This document shows positions 36,958 to 44,452 of a stretch of DNA of 64,000 nt, in pieces. The stretch comes from Alphaproteobacteria bacterium (GTDB lineage: Bacteria > Pseudomonadota > Alphaproteobacteria > Reyranellales > Reyranellaceae). The notes under the pieces are model-generated. The model had not been told where the DNA came from. It saw only the letters and a program-made list of their open reading frames with translations, and did not search any database. Position 1 is the first letter of the stretch. The number at the start of each line of letters is the position of its first letter. The DNA lies in the NCBI GenBank assembly GCA_016869975.1, contig VGCZ01000021.1, positions 29,150 to 93,149 of the forward strand, read 5' to 3'. Both the position numbers and the translations under genes were made by a program.

Positions 36958-38364
36958 ATGCTGAAAAATTCTGGTTTCTGGTCGGCCGCGAAATCCGTGC
37001 GGCTTGGTCGGCTGTCTGTTTTCACTCGTCGCATGCTGCGTGACACAACCGCCGGCACCACCACCTTCGTGGCCCTCGCCGGCCCGATCGTCGTCGGCGC
37101 CCTGGGCGTCGGCGTCGACACCAGCGCCTGGTACATCGAGAAGCGCAAGATCCAGCAGCAGGCCGACGCGGCGGCGCTGGGCGGCGCGCGCATCAAGGGC
37201 CTCGGGCAGACGAACACGACGGCCCAGGCCGTCGCCACCCGCGACGCGGAGCGCAACGGCTATGCCGCCGGCGGCACGACGACGCTGACCTTCAACTCGC
37301 CGCCGACCTCAGGCACCTACGTGGGCAAGTCGACGGCTGTCGAGGTGAAGATTACCAAGCAGCTGCCGTCTCTGTTCAGCTCGTTCCTGCTGGGCGCCTC
37401 GGCGCGCACGCTGTCAGCGCGTTCGGTCGGCTACACGCCGTATGTGCAGTCGCGCAACCTCGAAATCGCCATGGTGCTCGACCTGTCGGGCTCGATGAAC
37501 GGCAACACGGAGGTGAGCGGCCTGACGAAGCTGCAGGCGCAGAAGAACGCCGCCAAGGCGCTGCTCGATATCGTGATCCAGCCCAACCAGTCGCCCTACA
37601 CTTCGCGCGCGGCGATCGTGCCGTTCTCCGACTCGGTGAACGTGGGCAGCGCCTATTTCACCACGGCGACGAACAAGACCCTGCAAAACGCCGCCGGCAC
37701 GAATCCCTGGAGCGGCGTGGTCGAGCGCCCCGGCAGCTACAGGTTCAAGGACGATCCGCCCAGCTCGGTCTACGGCTGGTTCGGCGAGTTCAAGACCAAG
37801 AAGGAATCCGCCTACGGACCCTATCCCCAGTATCTGGACGACCTGACGTCGCAGACGCCCGGCGCGAGCAACGTCATCAGGCCGCTGTCTTCGAACAAGG
37901 AGTCCCTGAAGACGATGGTGCAGGGAACGGCCGCGACCGGCAGCACCGCGGGCCATATCGGCCTCGCCTGGGCGTGGTATACGGTGTCGCCGAAGTGGAA
38001 CTCGATCTTCACGGGAACCGCGCTCGCCAACGCCCACAACACGGCGAACACGTACAAGGCGATCGTCATCATGTCGGACTTCGACATGAACTCGTACTAC
38101 GAGTACAATAACGGTTCCTCGAACTATCAGTTCGAGCAGCTCTGCACCCAGATCAAGAACTCGGGCGTGAAGATCTACACCATCGGCTACGGTGTCTCGG
38201 GCACGTCCAACAACAATCGCCGCATCAACTGCGCGAGCAACGACGGTTCGACGACCTACACGTACACAACGACCACGGTCGCCGGCATGCTCGAGGCCTT
38301 CGAAGCGATCGCCAACTCGGCGCTGATCGGCTCCAGCGATCCCCAGCTGCGCATCGTCGAGTAG
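36958..38364 (+). CDS. TadG-like surface protein with VWA domain, copy 2
   Basis: 468 aa paralogue of the gene at 35273. The N-terminus is longer (MLKNSGFWSAAKSV), then TTFVALAGPIVVGALGVGVD is the membrane segment and TSAWYIEKRKIQQQADAAAL the TadE-like repeat region. VWA MIDAS DLSGS is at residues 175-179. The ATG at 36958 is preferred because the frame upstream (to 36826) runs through the hairpin leader and shows no homology to the paralogue. Function as above: surface or periplasmic adhesion, tentatively. A strong terminator follows. Confidence 0.83.
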   Translation: MLKNSGFWSAAKSVRLGRLSVFTRRMLRDTTAGTTTFVALAGPIVVGALGVGVDTSAWYIEKRKIQQQADAAALGGARIKGLGQTNTTAQAVATRDAERNGYAAGGTTTLTFNSPPTSGTYVGKSTAVEVKITKQLPSLFSSFLLGASARTLSARSVGYTPYVQSRNLEIAMVLDLSGSMNGNTEVSGLTKLQAQKNAAKALLDIVIQPNQSPYTSRAAIVPFSDSVNVGSAYFTTATNKTLQNAAGTNPWSGVVERPGSYRFKDDPPSSVYGWFGEFKTKKESAYGPYPQYLDDLTSQTPGASNVIRPLSSNKESLKTMVQGTAATGSTAGHIGLAWAWYTVSPKWNSIFTGTALANAHNTANTYKAIVIMSDFDMNSYYEYNNGSSNYQFEQLCTQIKNSGVKIYTIGYGVSGTSNNNRRINCASNDGSTTYTYTTTTVAGMLEAFEAIANSALIGSSDPQLRIVE

Positions 38365-38385
38365 CTCGGGTCGTATTCAGAACAG

Positions 38386-38416
38386 ACGGCGGGCCTCCGG
38401 CCCGCCGTTTCTATTT
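38386..38416 (+). terminator. Rho-independent terminator after VWA copy 2
   Basis: 10-base stem ACGGCGGGCC / GGCCCGCCGT with a TCC loop, followed by TTCTATTT. It ends the surface-protein transcript 21 bases past the stop codon. Confidence 0.9.
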
Positions 38417-38542
38417 GTGTAATATAATTGCGCGCACAGGCTGCGATTTTAGTCGAATTGACATTGTGCGCCGCACCATTATGCTGCGTTCGCTAATGAC
38501 GCCGAGCCGCGATGGTGCGGCGCGTCAAGAGGGATGCAGAGA

Positions 38543-39835
38543 ATGACCGCAGCTTTGGCGATTGTCCCGCCGGCTCACCCGACCGCCTCTCAACCGGTGA
38601 AAGCTCTCTACGAGGTCGGCGAGATCCCGCCCTTGGGCCACGTGCCGGCGAAAATGTACGCTTGGGCGATCCGCCGCGAGCGGCACGGACCGCCGGAGGA
38701 CAGCATGCGTCTGGAGGTGGTCGAGACGCCGGCGATCGGCGAAGACGAGGTGCTGGTTCTCGTGATGGCCGCCGGGGTCAACTACAACGGCATCTGGGCC
38801 GGCCTCGGTGTGCCGATCTCGCCCTTCGACGGCCACAAGGCGCCGTACCATATCGCGGGTTCCGACGCCTCGGGCGTGGTCTGGGCGATCGGCGCCAAGG
38901 TCAAGCGCTGGAAGGTCGGCGACGAGGTCGTCATCCACTGCAACCAGGATGACGGCGACGACGAGGAGTGCAACGGCGGCGATCCGATGTTCTCGCCCAG
39001 CCAGCGCATCTGGGGCTACGAGACGCCCGACGGCTCCTTCGCCCAGTTCTGCAAGGTGCAGGCGCGCCAGCTGATGAAGCGGCCGCGGCATCTGACCTGG
39101 GAGGAGAGCGCCTGCTACACGCTCACCCTGGCCACGTCGTACCGCATGCTGTTCGGCCACCGTCCGCACATCCTGCGGCCGGGCCACAACGTGCTGGTCT
39201 GGGGCGCCGCGGGCGGCATCGGCTCGATGGCGGTACAGCTCATCGCCACGGCGGGCGCCAACGCCATCGGCGTGATCTCCGATCCGTCGAAGAAGGACTT
39301 CGTGATGCAGCTCGGCGCCAAGGGCGTCATCAACCGCAACGACTTCGATTGCTGGGGGCCGCTGCCCGACGTCGACGACCAGAAGGGCTACGCCGAGTAC
39401 ATGAAGAAGTGCCGCAAGTTCGGCGCGGCGATCTGGGAGCATACCGGCAAGGGCAACGACGTCGATTTCGTCTTCGAGCATCCCGGCGAGCAGACCTTCC
39501 CGGTCTCCTGCTTCGTCGTGAAGCGCGGCGGCATGGTGGTCTTCTGTGCCGGGACCACCGGCTACAACCTCACCATGGACGCGCGCTTCGTGTGGATGCG
39601 CCAGAAGCGTATCCAGGGCAGCCACTTCGCCAATCTGCTGCAGGCCAGCCAGGCCAACCAGCTGGTGATCGAGCGCCGCGTCGATCCCTGCATGAGCGAG
39701 GTCCTCGCCTGGGAGGATATCCCGCGCGCCCACACCAAGATGTGGAAGAACCAGCACAAGCCCGGCAACATGGCGGTGCTGGTCTCGGCCCCGCGGCCGG
39801 GCCTGCGCACGATGGAAGACGCGCTCGAGGGCTAA
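38543..39835 (+). CDS. ccr: Crotonyl-CoA carboxylase/reductase
   Basis: 430 aa NADPH-dependent reductive carboxylase, key enzyme of the ethylmalonyl-CoA pathway (crotonyl-CoA + CO2 to (2S)-ethylmalonyl-CoA). Ccr-specific features within the MDR fold include VMAAGVNYNGIWAGLGVP, HCNQDDGDDEECNGGDPMFS and RIWGYETPDGSFAQF. The nucleotide-binding loop is VWGAAGGIGSMAVQL. The start at 38543 has AGAGGG nine bases upstream; the ATG at 38534 leaves no spacing. mcd follows 114 bases later, across an imperfect inverted repeat. Confidence 0.96.
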   Translation: MTAALAIVPPAHPTASQPVKALYEVGEIPPLGHVPAKMYAWAIRRERHGPPEDSMRLEVVETPAIGEDEVLVLVMAAGVNYNGIWAGLGVPISPFDGHKAPYHIAGSDASGVVWAIGAKVKRWKVGDEVVIHCNQDDGDDEECNGGDPMFSPSQRIWGYETPDGSFAQFCKVQARQLMKRPRHLTWEESACYTLTLATSYRMLFGHRPHILRPGHNVLVWGAAGGIGSMAVQLIATAGANAIGVISDPSKKDFVMQLGAKGVINRNDFDCWGPLPDVDDQKGYAEYMKKCRKFGAAIWEHTGKGNDVDFVFEHPGEQTFPVSCFVVKRGGMVVFCAGTTGYNLTMDARFVWMRQKRIQGSHFANLLQASQANQLVIERRVDPCMSEVLAWEDIPRAHTKMWKNQHKPGNMAVLVSAPRPGLRTMEDALEG

Positions 39836-39844
39836 CTCGGCGCC

Positions 39845-39936
39845 GTCGTCCTGGGCGCGGCGAAGGACCTTGCGGTATAGCGATCAGTCGCGTGTGTTCG
39901 TCCGAGCGCAGGGTCCTTCGCAGCGCTCAGGACGAC
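39845..39936. repeat. Inverted repeat between ccr and mcd
   Basis: Arms 39845-39869 and 39912-39936 match as reverse complements at 23 of 25 positions (GTCGTCCTGRGCGCKGCGAA core), with a 42-base loop. Resembles the other GAGCGCAGCG elements of the window. It may modulate read-through from ccr to mcd. Confidence 0.8.
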
Positions 39937-39949
39937 AGAGGGGAATCTC

Positions 39950-41641
39950 ATGTCTGTTGCGGAGAATCTCGGCCCGCCACCGCTGGTGCTCGACCGTCTC
40001 TTGCCGCTGTGTGCCGAGGCCGAGGCGATCGCCGAAGCCTTCGACATCGCCGCCAAGAACGCGGTGCGCAAGCTGATCGCGCCCTCAGGCCGCGTCGACG
40101 CGAAGCTCCTGGAGCGCGAGCAGTTCGCCGCTCATGGCTACGCCTGGATCGCCACCTACGTCGCCGGCCTGCGCCAGATGCGACGCTGGGGCGAGGCGCT
40201 GAAGGCGCACGGCGCCTTCGGCGAGCTCGAGCAGCTCATCCTGCAATCGGCCTTCGGCGAGTACCTCAATCAGCTTGCCGGCGGCATCGCGATCAGCCAG
40301 GTCGAGGTGGTGCGGCCCGGCGATCTCGGCATCGACGATGCCGCGCTGCGCGCGCTCGACGCTGGCGCCGCCCGTACCCTGCGAGCGGCGGGCAACACGG
40401 CGGCCGTACGCGCGCGCATCGCCGAGTTGCTGGCCGACGCGCTCGACACCGGCGATTTCGGTGCGCTGGGCCTCGACGACGACGCGCTCTCGATGGTGCG
40501 CGATCAGTTCCGCCGCTTCGTCAATGACGAGGTGCTGCCTTTCGCGCACGACTGGCACATGAAGGATGAGCTGATCCCGTTGCCCGTGGTGCAGAAGATG
40601 GCCGAGCTCGGCGTCTTCGGCCTCACCATTCCCGAGGAGTGGGGCGGGCTGGGCATGGGCAAGATGGCGATGTGCGTCGTCACCGAGGAGCTGTCGCGCG
40701 GCTATATCGGCGTCGGCTCGCTGGGCACGCGCTCGGAGATCGCCGGTGAGCTGATCCGCGCCGGCGGCACGCGGGCGCAGAAGGAGAAGTACCTGGCGGC
40801 GATCGCCACCGGCAAGATCCTGCCCACCGCCGTCTTTACCGAGCCCAACACCGGCTCCGACCTCGCCAGCCTGCGCACCCGCGCCGTGCGCGAGGGCGAC
40901 ACCTACAAGGTCTACGGCAACAAGACCTGGATCACGCATGCCGCCCGCGCCGACATTATGACCATGCTTGTGCGCACCAACCCCGACAAGCCGGGCTACC
41001 AGGGCCTCTCGATGCTGCTGGCCGAGAAGCCGCGCGGCACGGACAGCGATCCGTTCCCGGCCAAGGGCATGACCGGCGGCGAGATTAAGGTGCTGGGCTA
41101 TCGCGGCATGAAGGAATACGAGCTGGGCTTCGACGGCTTCGAGGTGCCGGCCGCGAACCTTTTGGGCGAGGCCGAGGGCAACGGCTTCAAGCAGCTGATG
41201 GCGACCTTCGAGGGCGCGCGCATCCAGACCGCGGCGCGCGCCGTGGGCGTGGCGCAATGCGCGATGGAACTCGGCCTGCGCTACGCCAAGGACCGCGTGC
41301 AGTTCGCCAAGCCGATCGTCAACTTCCCCAGGGTCGCCGGCAAGATCGCGTGGATGGCCGTGGAGACCATGATCGCGCGCCAGCTCACCTATTTCTCGGC
41401 GCGCGAGAAGGACGGCGATCGCCGCTGCGACATCGAGGCCGGCATGGCCAAACTACTGGCCGCGCGCGTCGCCTGGAGCAACGCCGACAACGCGCTGCAG
41501 ATCCACGGCGGCAACGGCTACGCCATGGAATACCCGATCAGCCGCGTGCTGTGCGACGCGCGGATCCTCAACATCTTCGAGGGCGCCGCCGAGATCCAGG
41601 CGCAGGTGGTCTGCCGCGGGCTGGTTGAGGGAAGGAACTGA
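39950..41641 (+). CDS. mcd: Methylsuccinyl-CoA dehydrogenase
   Basis: 563 aa acyl-CoA dehydrogenase-fold flavoprotein with an N-terminal extension of about 160 residues, which distinguishes Mcd from ordinary ~380-aa acyl-CoA dehydrogenases. Motifs include FGLTIPEEWGGLGMGKMAM, TEPNTGSDLASLRTRAV (substrate/FAD), and the C-terminal GGNGYAMEYPISRVLCDARI then LNIFEGAAEIQA. It oxidises (2S)-methylsuccinyl-CoA to mesaconyl-CoA, the step after Ecm. Adjacent to ccr on the same strand, which supports the call strongly. Confidence 0.94.
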   Translation: MSVAENLGPPPLVLDRLLPLCAEAEAIAEAFDIAAKNAVRKLIAPSGRVDAKLLEREQFAAHGYAWIATYVAGLRQMRRWGEALKAHGAFGELEQLILQSAFGEYLNQLAGGIAISQVEVVRPGDLGIDDAALRALDAGAARTLRAAGNTAAVRARIAELLADALDTGDFGALGLDDDALSMVRDQFRRFVNDEVLPFAHDWHMKDELIPLPVVQKMAELGVFGLTIPEEWGGLGMGKMAMCVVTEELSRGYIGVGSLGTRSEIAGELIRAGGTRAQKEKYLAAIATGKILPTAVFTEPNTGSDLASLRTRAVREGDTYKVYGNKTWITHAARADIMTMLVRTNPDKPGYQGLSMLLAEKPRGTDSDPFPAKGMTGGEIKVLGYRGMKEYELGFDGFEVPAANLLGEAEGNGFKQLMATFEGARIQTAARAVGVAQCAMELGLRYAKDRVQFAKPIVNFPRVAGKIAWMAVETMIARQLTYFSAREKDGDRRCDIEAGMAKLLAARVAWSNADNALQIHGGNGYAMEYPISRVLCDARILNIFEGAAEIQAQVVCRGLVEGRN

Positions 41642-41662
41642 GCGGCTGCCGGTAGACGGACG

Positions 41663-41684
41663 CGGCCGCCTGGTCAGGCGGCCG
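41663..41684. terminator. Bidirectional terminator between mcd and tetR
   Basis: Arms CGGCCGCCTG and CAGGCGGCCG around GT, lying 21 bases past the mcd stop and overlapping the end of the convergent tetR gene. Confidence 0.8.
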
Positions 41685-42273
41685 TCCGCGCGATCACACC
41701 CATCGTCGCGACCGCCCGTTCCGCGATCGCCGAGAGTTGTCGTCTCGACGCGCCGGCGCGCGCGCGGATGGCGATCGAGTACATCGCCGCGCTCAGCACG
41801 TCGGCCACCGATGCTATGTTTGCGTCGGCCAGATCGCCGCCGAAGCGCCGCTTGATGGCCGTCCTGATCAACTGGTCGACGTCCGACAGGAACGTGGCGA
41901 GCACGGCCCTTACGGCTGGATTCGAGCCCGCGGCCGTTGTCGCCGTCGTGGCGATCAGGCATCCGAGACGGTTGCCTTTGGCGGGCGCATAGACCTCGAT
42001 GGCGCCAGCCAACAAACGCCGTCCGGCGTGCTCCAGCGTGTCGCCGGCGTCGAACGCCGACTCCATGGCCGACTTCGCCATCGCGGCATAGCCCTCGAGA
42101 ACCTTGGCGTAGAGCGCCTCCTTGTCTCCGAAGGCGGCGTAGAGGCTCGGCTTGTTGATACCCATCGCGCCGGTCAGGTCATCCAGGGTGGCGCCGTCGA
42201 AGCCGCGCGCCAGAAAGACCTGGGTCGCCGCGACCAATGCGTCGTCAACATCGAAGGAGCGGGGGCGTGCCAT
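41674..42273 (-). CDS. TetR-family transcriptional regulator
   Basis: 199 aa. N-terminal HTH domain: RSFDVDDALVAATQVFLARG and GATLDDLTGAMGINKPSLYA, ending in AFGDKEALY. The C-terminal domain resembles TetR regulators paired with small detoxification enzymes (LGCLIATTATTAAGSNP). It is divergent from the GST gene; two TTCTGT-based palindromes lie in the 103-base gap and are its likely operators. Confidence 0.9.
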   Translation of the reverse strand: MARPRSFDVDDALVAATQVFLARGFDGATLDDLTGAMGINKPSLYAAFGDKEALYAKVLEGYAAMAKSAMESAFDAGDTLEHAGRRLLAGAIEVYAPAKGNRLGCLIATTATTAAGSNPAVRAVLATFLSDVDQLIRTAIKRRFGGDLADANIASVADVLSAAMYSIAIRARAGASRRQLSAIAERAVATMGVIARTAA

Positions 42274-42284
42274 CTCGGGACCTT

Positions 42285-42350
42285 ATTCTGTACCAGGTAG
42301 AATATAACCCTTGACGCGACTTGGATAGTTCTGTACCGAAAAGAACAGAA
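42285..42350. promoter_or_regulatory. Two putative TetR operators upstream of the GST gene
   Basis: An imperfect palindrome ATTCTGTACC-A-GGTAGAAT (42285-42303) and a perfect spaced palindrome TTCTGT-N10-ACAGAA (42329-42350). TTCTGTACC occurs in both. A possible -35 box TTGACG sits between them at 42311-42316. They lie in the divergent tetR/GST gap, so coordinated repression of both genes is likely. Confidence 0.6.
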
Positions 42351-42376
42351 TTTCGTTCGACCGCGGAGATGGCGTC

Positions 42377-42994
42377 ATGGAACTCTTCTACTCGCCGCTT
42401 GCCTGCTCTTTGGCGTCGCACATCGTCTGCCGTGAGGCCGGCCTTCCGGTGACGCTTCGGCGCGTGACCCTGTCGACGAAGGAGATCGAGGGCGGCGGCA
42501 GCCTGTTCGACATCAACCCGAAGGGCGCGGTTCCCACCTTGCGCCGCGACGACGGCAGCGTGCTGACCGAGGGCCCCAGCGTCCTGCAGTATCTCGGCGA
42601 TCTGAAGCCGGCGAGCGGTCTATGCCCGGCGTTCGGGACCGACGATCGCTACCGCGTCGTCGAATGGCTGAACTTCGTGAGCACGGAGATGCACAAGCGC
42701 GTCTTCTACATGATGTTCACGCCCGAGAGCGACGACGCGGCCAAGTCAGCGGCCCGCGCCGCCGCGCCCAAGCGGCTGGACATCGTCGCCAACGGCATCA
42801 AAGGCCGCGACTATCTGGTTGGCGATGGATTCACGGTCGCCGACGCCTATCTGTTCTGGTGGCTGACGCTGGCTGCGCGCGTGGGGATCGACACGTCCAT
42901 GCATGCCGGGATCGAAGCCTACAAGTCACGCTGCGCGGCACGCCCGGGTGTTCAGGCCGCGTTCGGCTATGAGGCCGCGCAGGCGGCGCGATAG
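42377..42994 (+). CDS. Glutathione S-transferase family protein
   Basis: 205 aa. N-terminal thioredoxin-like domain: MELFYSPLACSLASHIVCRE, where Ser10 or Cys10-region residues are near the catalytic position of beta-class GSTs, then NPKGAVPTLRRDDG with the cis-Pro and LTEGPSVLQYLGD that binds the gamma-glutamyl group. The C-terminal helical domain ends VADAYLFWWLTLAARVG. It probably conjugates glutathione to electrophiles and seems controlled by the divergent TetR. Confidence 0.9.
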   Translation: MELFYSPLACSLASHIVCREAGLPVTLRRVTLSTKEIEGGGSLFDINPKGAVPTLRRDDGSVLTEGPSVLQYLGDLKPASGLCPAFGTDDRYRVVEWLNFVSTEMHKRVFYMMFTPESDDAAKSAARAAAPKRLDIVANGIKGRDYLVGDGFTVADAYLFWWLTLAARVGIDTSMHAGIEAYKSRCAARPGVQAAFGYEAAQAAR

Positions 42995-43011
42995 GCCGCC
43001 ATTGGGCGCGG

Positions 43012-44400
43012 TTAGCCGGGCAAGTCGTATTTCTGCACGCCGCCCACCGGCGCGATCTGGAAGGTGATGGCGACCTCGCCAGTCGTTGAATGCGCGACGA
43101 CGCGGCCGGTCGTGCGCGACACGGCCTCGACGCGCGCGAGCCGCAGCGCGCCATGGCGCGCGAGCAGCGCCGCCGCGGCGTGCTGGCGTCGGGCGAGCGG
43201 CACATCGGGCGCGACGTTGTCGGCGAACAGGGACGCCGCGCGCGAGTCGGTCCAGTCGGTGAACAGCGCGAACAGCGCGGTGCCCGCCTCGACCAGCTTC
43301 GCCGTCGATGGCGTGTTGGGACGACGCACGAGCTCCGCCGCCGACAGCGCCGAAAGCGCGCGGCGCGTGGCGAAACGCATCGGCGCATAGGTCGAATTGC
43401 CCAGAGCGATCAGGCCGATTCGCGTGTTCTTCACCCAGCGCATGTTTGAGCCGTAGCCCGGCAGGCCGCCGGAATGCTCGACCACCTCGCCTAGGTCGCG
43501 GTCGTGGCCGATCTGCAGGCCCAGGCCGTAGCCGCCGCTGAAGGACCAGACCGTGCCGTCCGCCGAACGCGAATCGAACGGCTCGATCGCGGTTTCGACA
43601 CGCTGCATCTCGCGGCGCGAGGCGCGGCTGAGCAGCGCGGTGTCGGGACCATCGCGCGGCGGCCACGCGTCGGCGAGGAAGTCGACCCATTTCGCCAGGT
43701 CGGCGACGGTCGACCACAGTCCGCCCATCGGCGCCAGGCAGCCGTCGGGCGGCGTCGGCTCGGGCGTGCCGTCGTCGGCGCGCAGGCCGACGATGATGTC
43801 GCTATCGGTAGGAGTGTCTTTTGCCTCCCAGACCGTGCGGGTCATGCCCAGCGGCTTCAACAGGCGCTCGGTGACGAGGGCCTGGGGCCGCATGCCCGAG
43901 GCGCGGTGCATGACGCGACCGATCAGGGCGTAACCGAGATTGGAGTACTCGAAGGCGGTGCCGGGGCCGCAGGCGAACAGCGGGCCGGCGCGCACCACAG
44001 CGTCCAGTTCGGTGTCGCCGATGTCGAGATGGCGATCGCCCCAGGGGTCGTCGGTCGCGAGCCCGCTCTGCATCGACAGTAGGTGCCGCGTGGTGATCGC
44101 CGGCGAGTCGGCGGTGGGTCCCTTGAGGCCGGCGAACTCCGGCGCGTAGCGCGCGATCGGCGCGTCGAGGTCGAGCTTGCCTTCGTCGCGCAGGACCAGC
44201 GCGGCCGCGGCGGTGAAGCTCTTGGTCATCGAGGCGATGCGGAACAGCGAGTCCGCCTCGGCGCCGAAGCCGCTGAAAGCGGCCAGTGTGCCATCGATCA
44301 CTACGCCGGCGGCCATCGTCGGCACGCGGTCGAGGTCGCGGTGCTGCGCGAACGCGGCCTGGGCGATACGCTGGATGCGGGCCTTGCTGTCTTCGCTCAC
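43012..44400 (-). CDS. Serine hydrolase of the beta-lactamase/class C PBP family
   Basis: 462 aa. The SxxK motif is RIASMTKSFTAAA (Ser57-Lys60), the YxN motif is EYSNLGYALIG (Tyr152-Asn154), and VEHSGGLPGYGSN is the HxGG-like third motif. The C-terminal ~100 residues form an extra beta domain. Start at GTG 44400 is favoured because CAGGAG lies at the right distance; ATG 44421 has none. No clear signal peptide, so it is probably cytosolic: esterase or D-aminopeptidase-like rather than a true beta-lactamase. Divergent from recQ. Confidence 0.85.
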   Translation of the reverse strand: MSEDSKARIQRIAQAAFAQHRDLDRVPTMAAGVVIDGTLAAFSGFGAEADSLFRIASMTKSFTAAAALVLRDEGKLDLDAPIARYAPEFAGLKGPTADSPAITTRHLLSMQSGLATDDPWGDRHLDIGDTELDAVVRAGPLFACGPGTAFEYSNLGYALIGRVMHRASGMRPQALVTERLLKPLGMTRTVWEAKDTPTDSDIIVGLRADDGTPEPTPPDGCLAPMGGLWSTVADLAKWVDFLADAWPPRDGPDTALLSRASRREMQRVETAIEPFDSRSADGTVWSFSGGYGLGLQIGHDRDLGEVVEHSGGLPGYGSNMRWVKNTRIGLIALGNSTYAPMRFATRRALSALSAAELVRRPNTPSTAKLVEAGTALFALFTDWTDSRAASLFADNVAPDVPLARRQHAAAALLARHGALRLARVEAVSRTTGRVVAHSTTGEVAITFQIAPVGGVQKYDLPG

Positions 44401-44452
44401 GATGCCACTCCTGATTGCCACGCCAACCTAGCCGGCATGCTAGGATCGGGCC

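Noticed and set aside
43012..44400. Beta-lactamase resistance gene
   Set aside because: SxxK/YxN are shared by esterases and aminopeptidases, there is no signal peptide, and the extra C-terminal domain is not typical of beta-lactamases.
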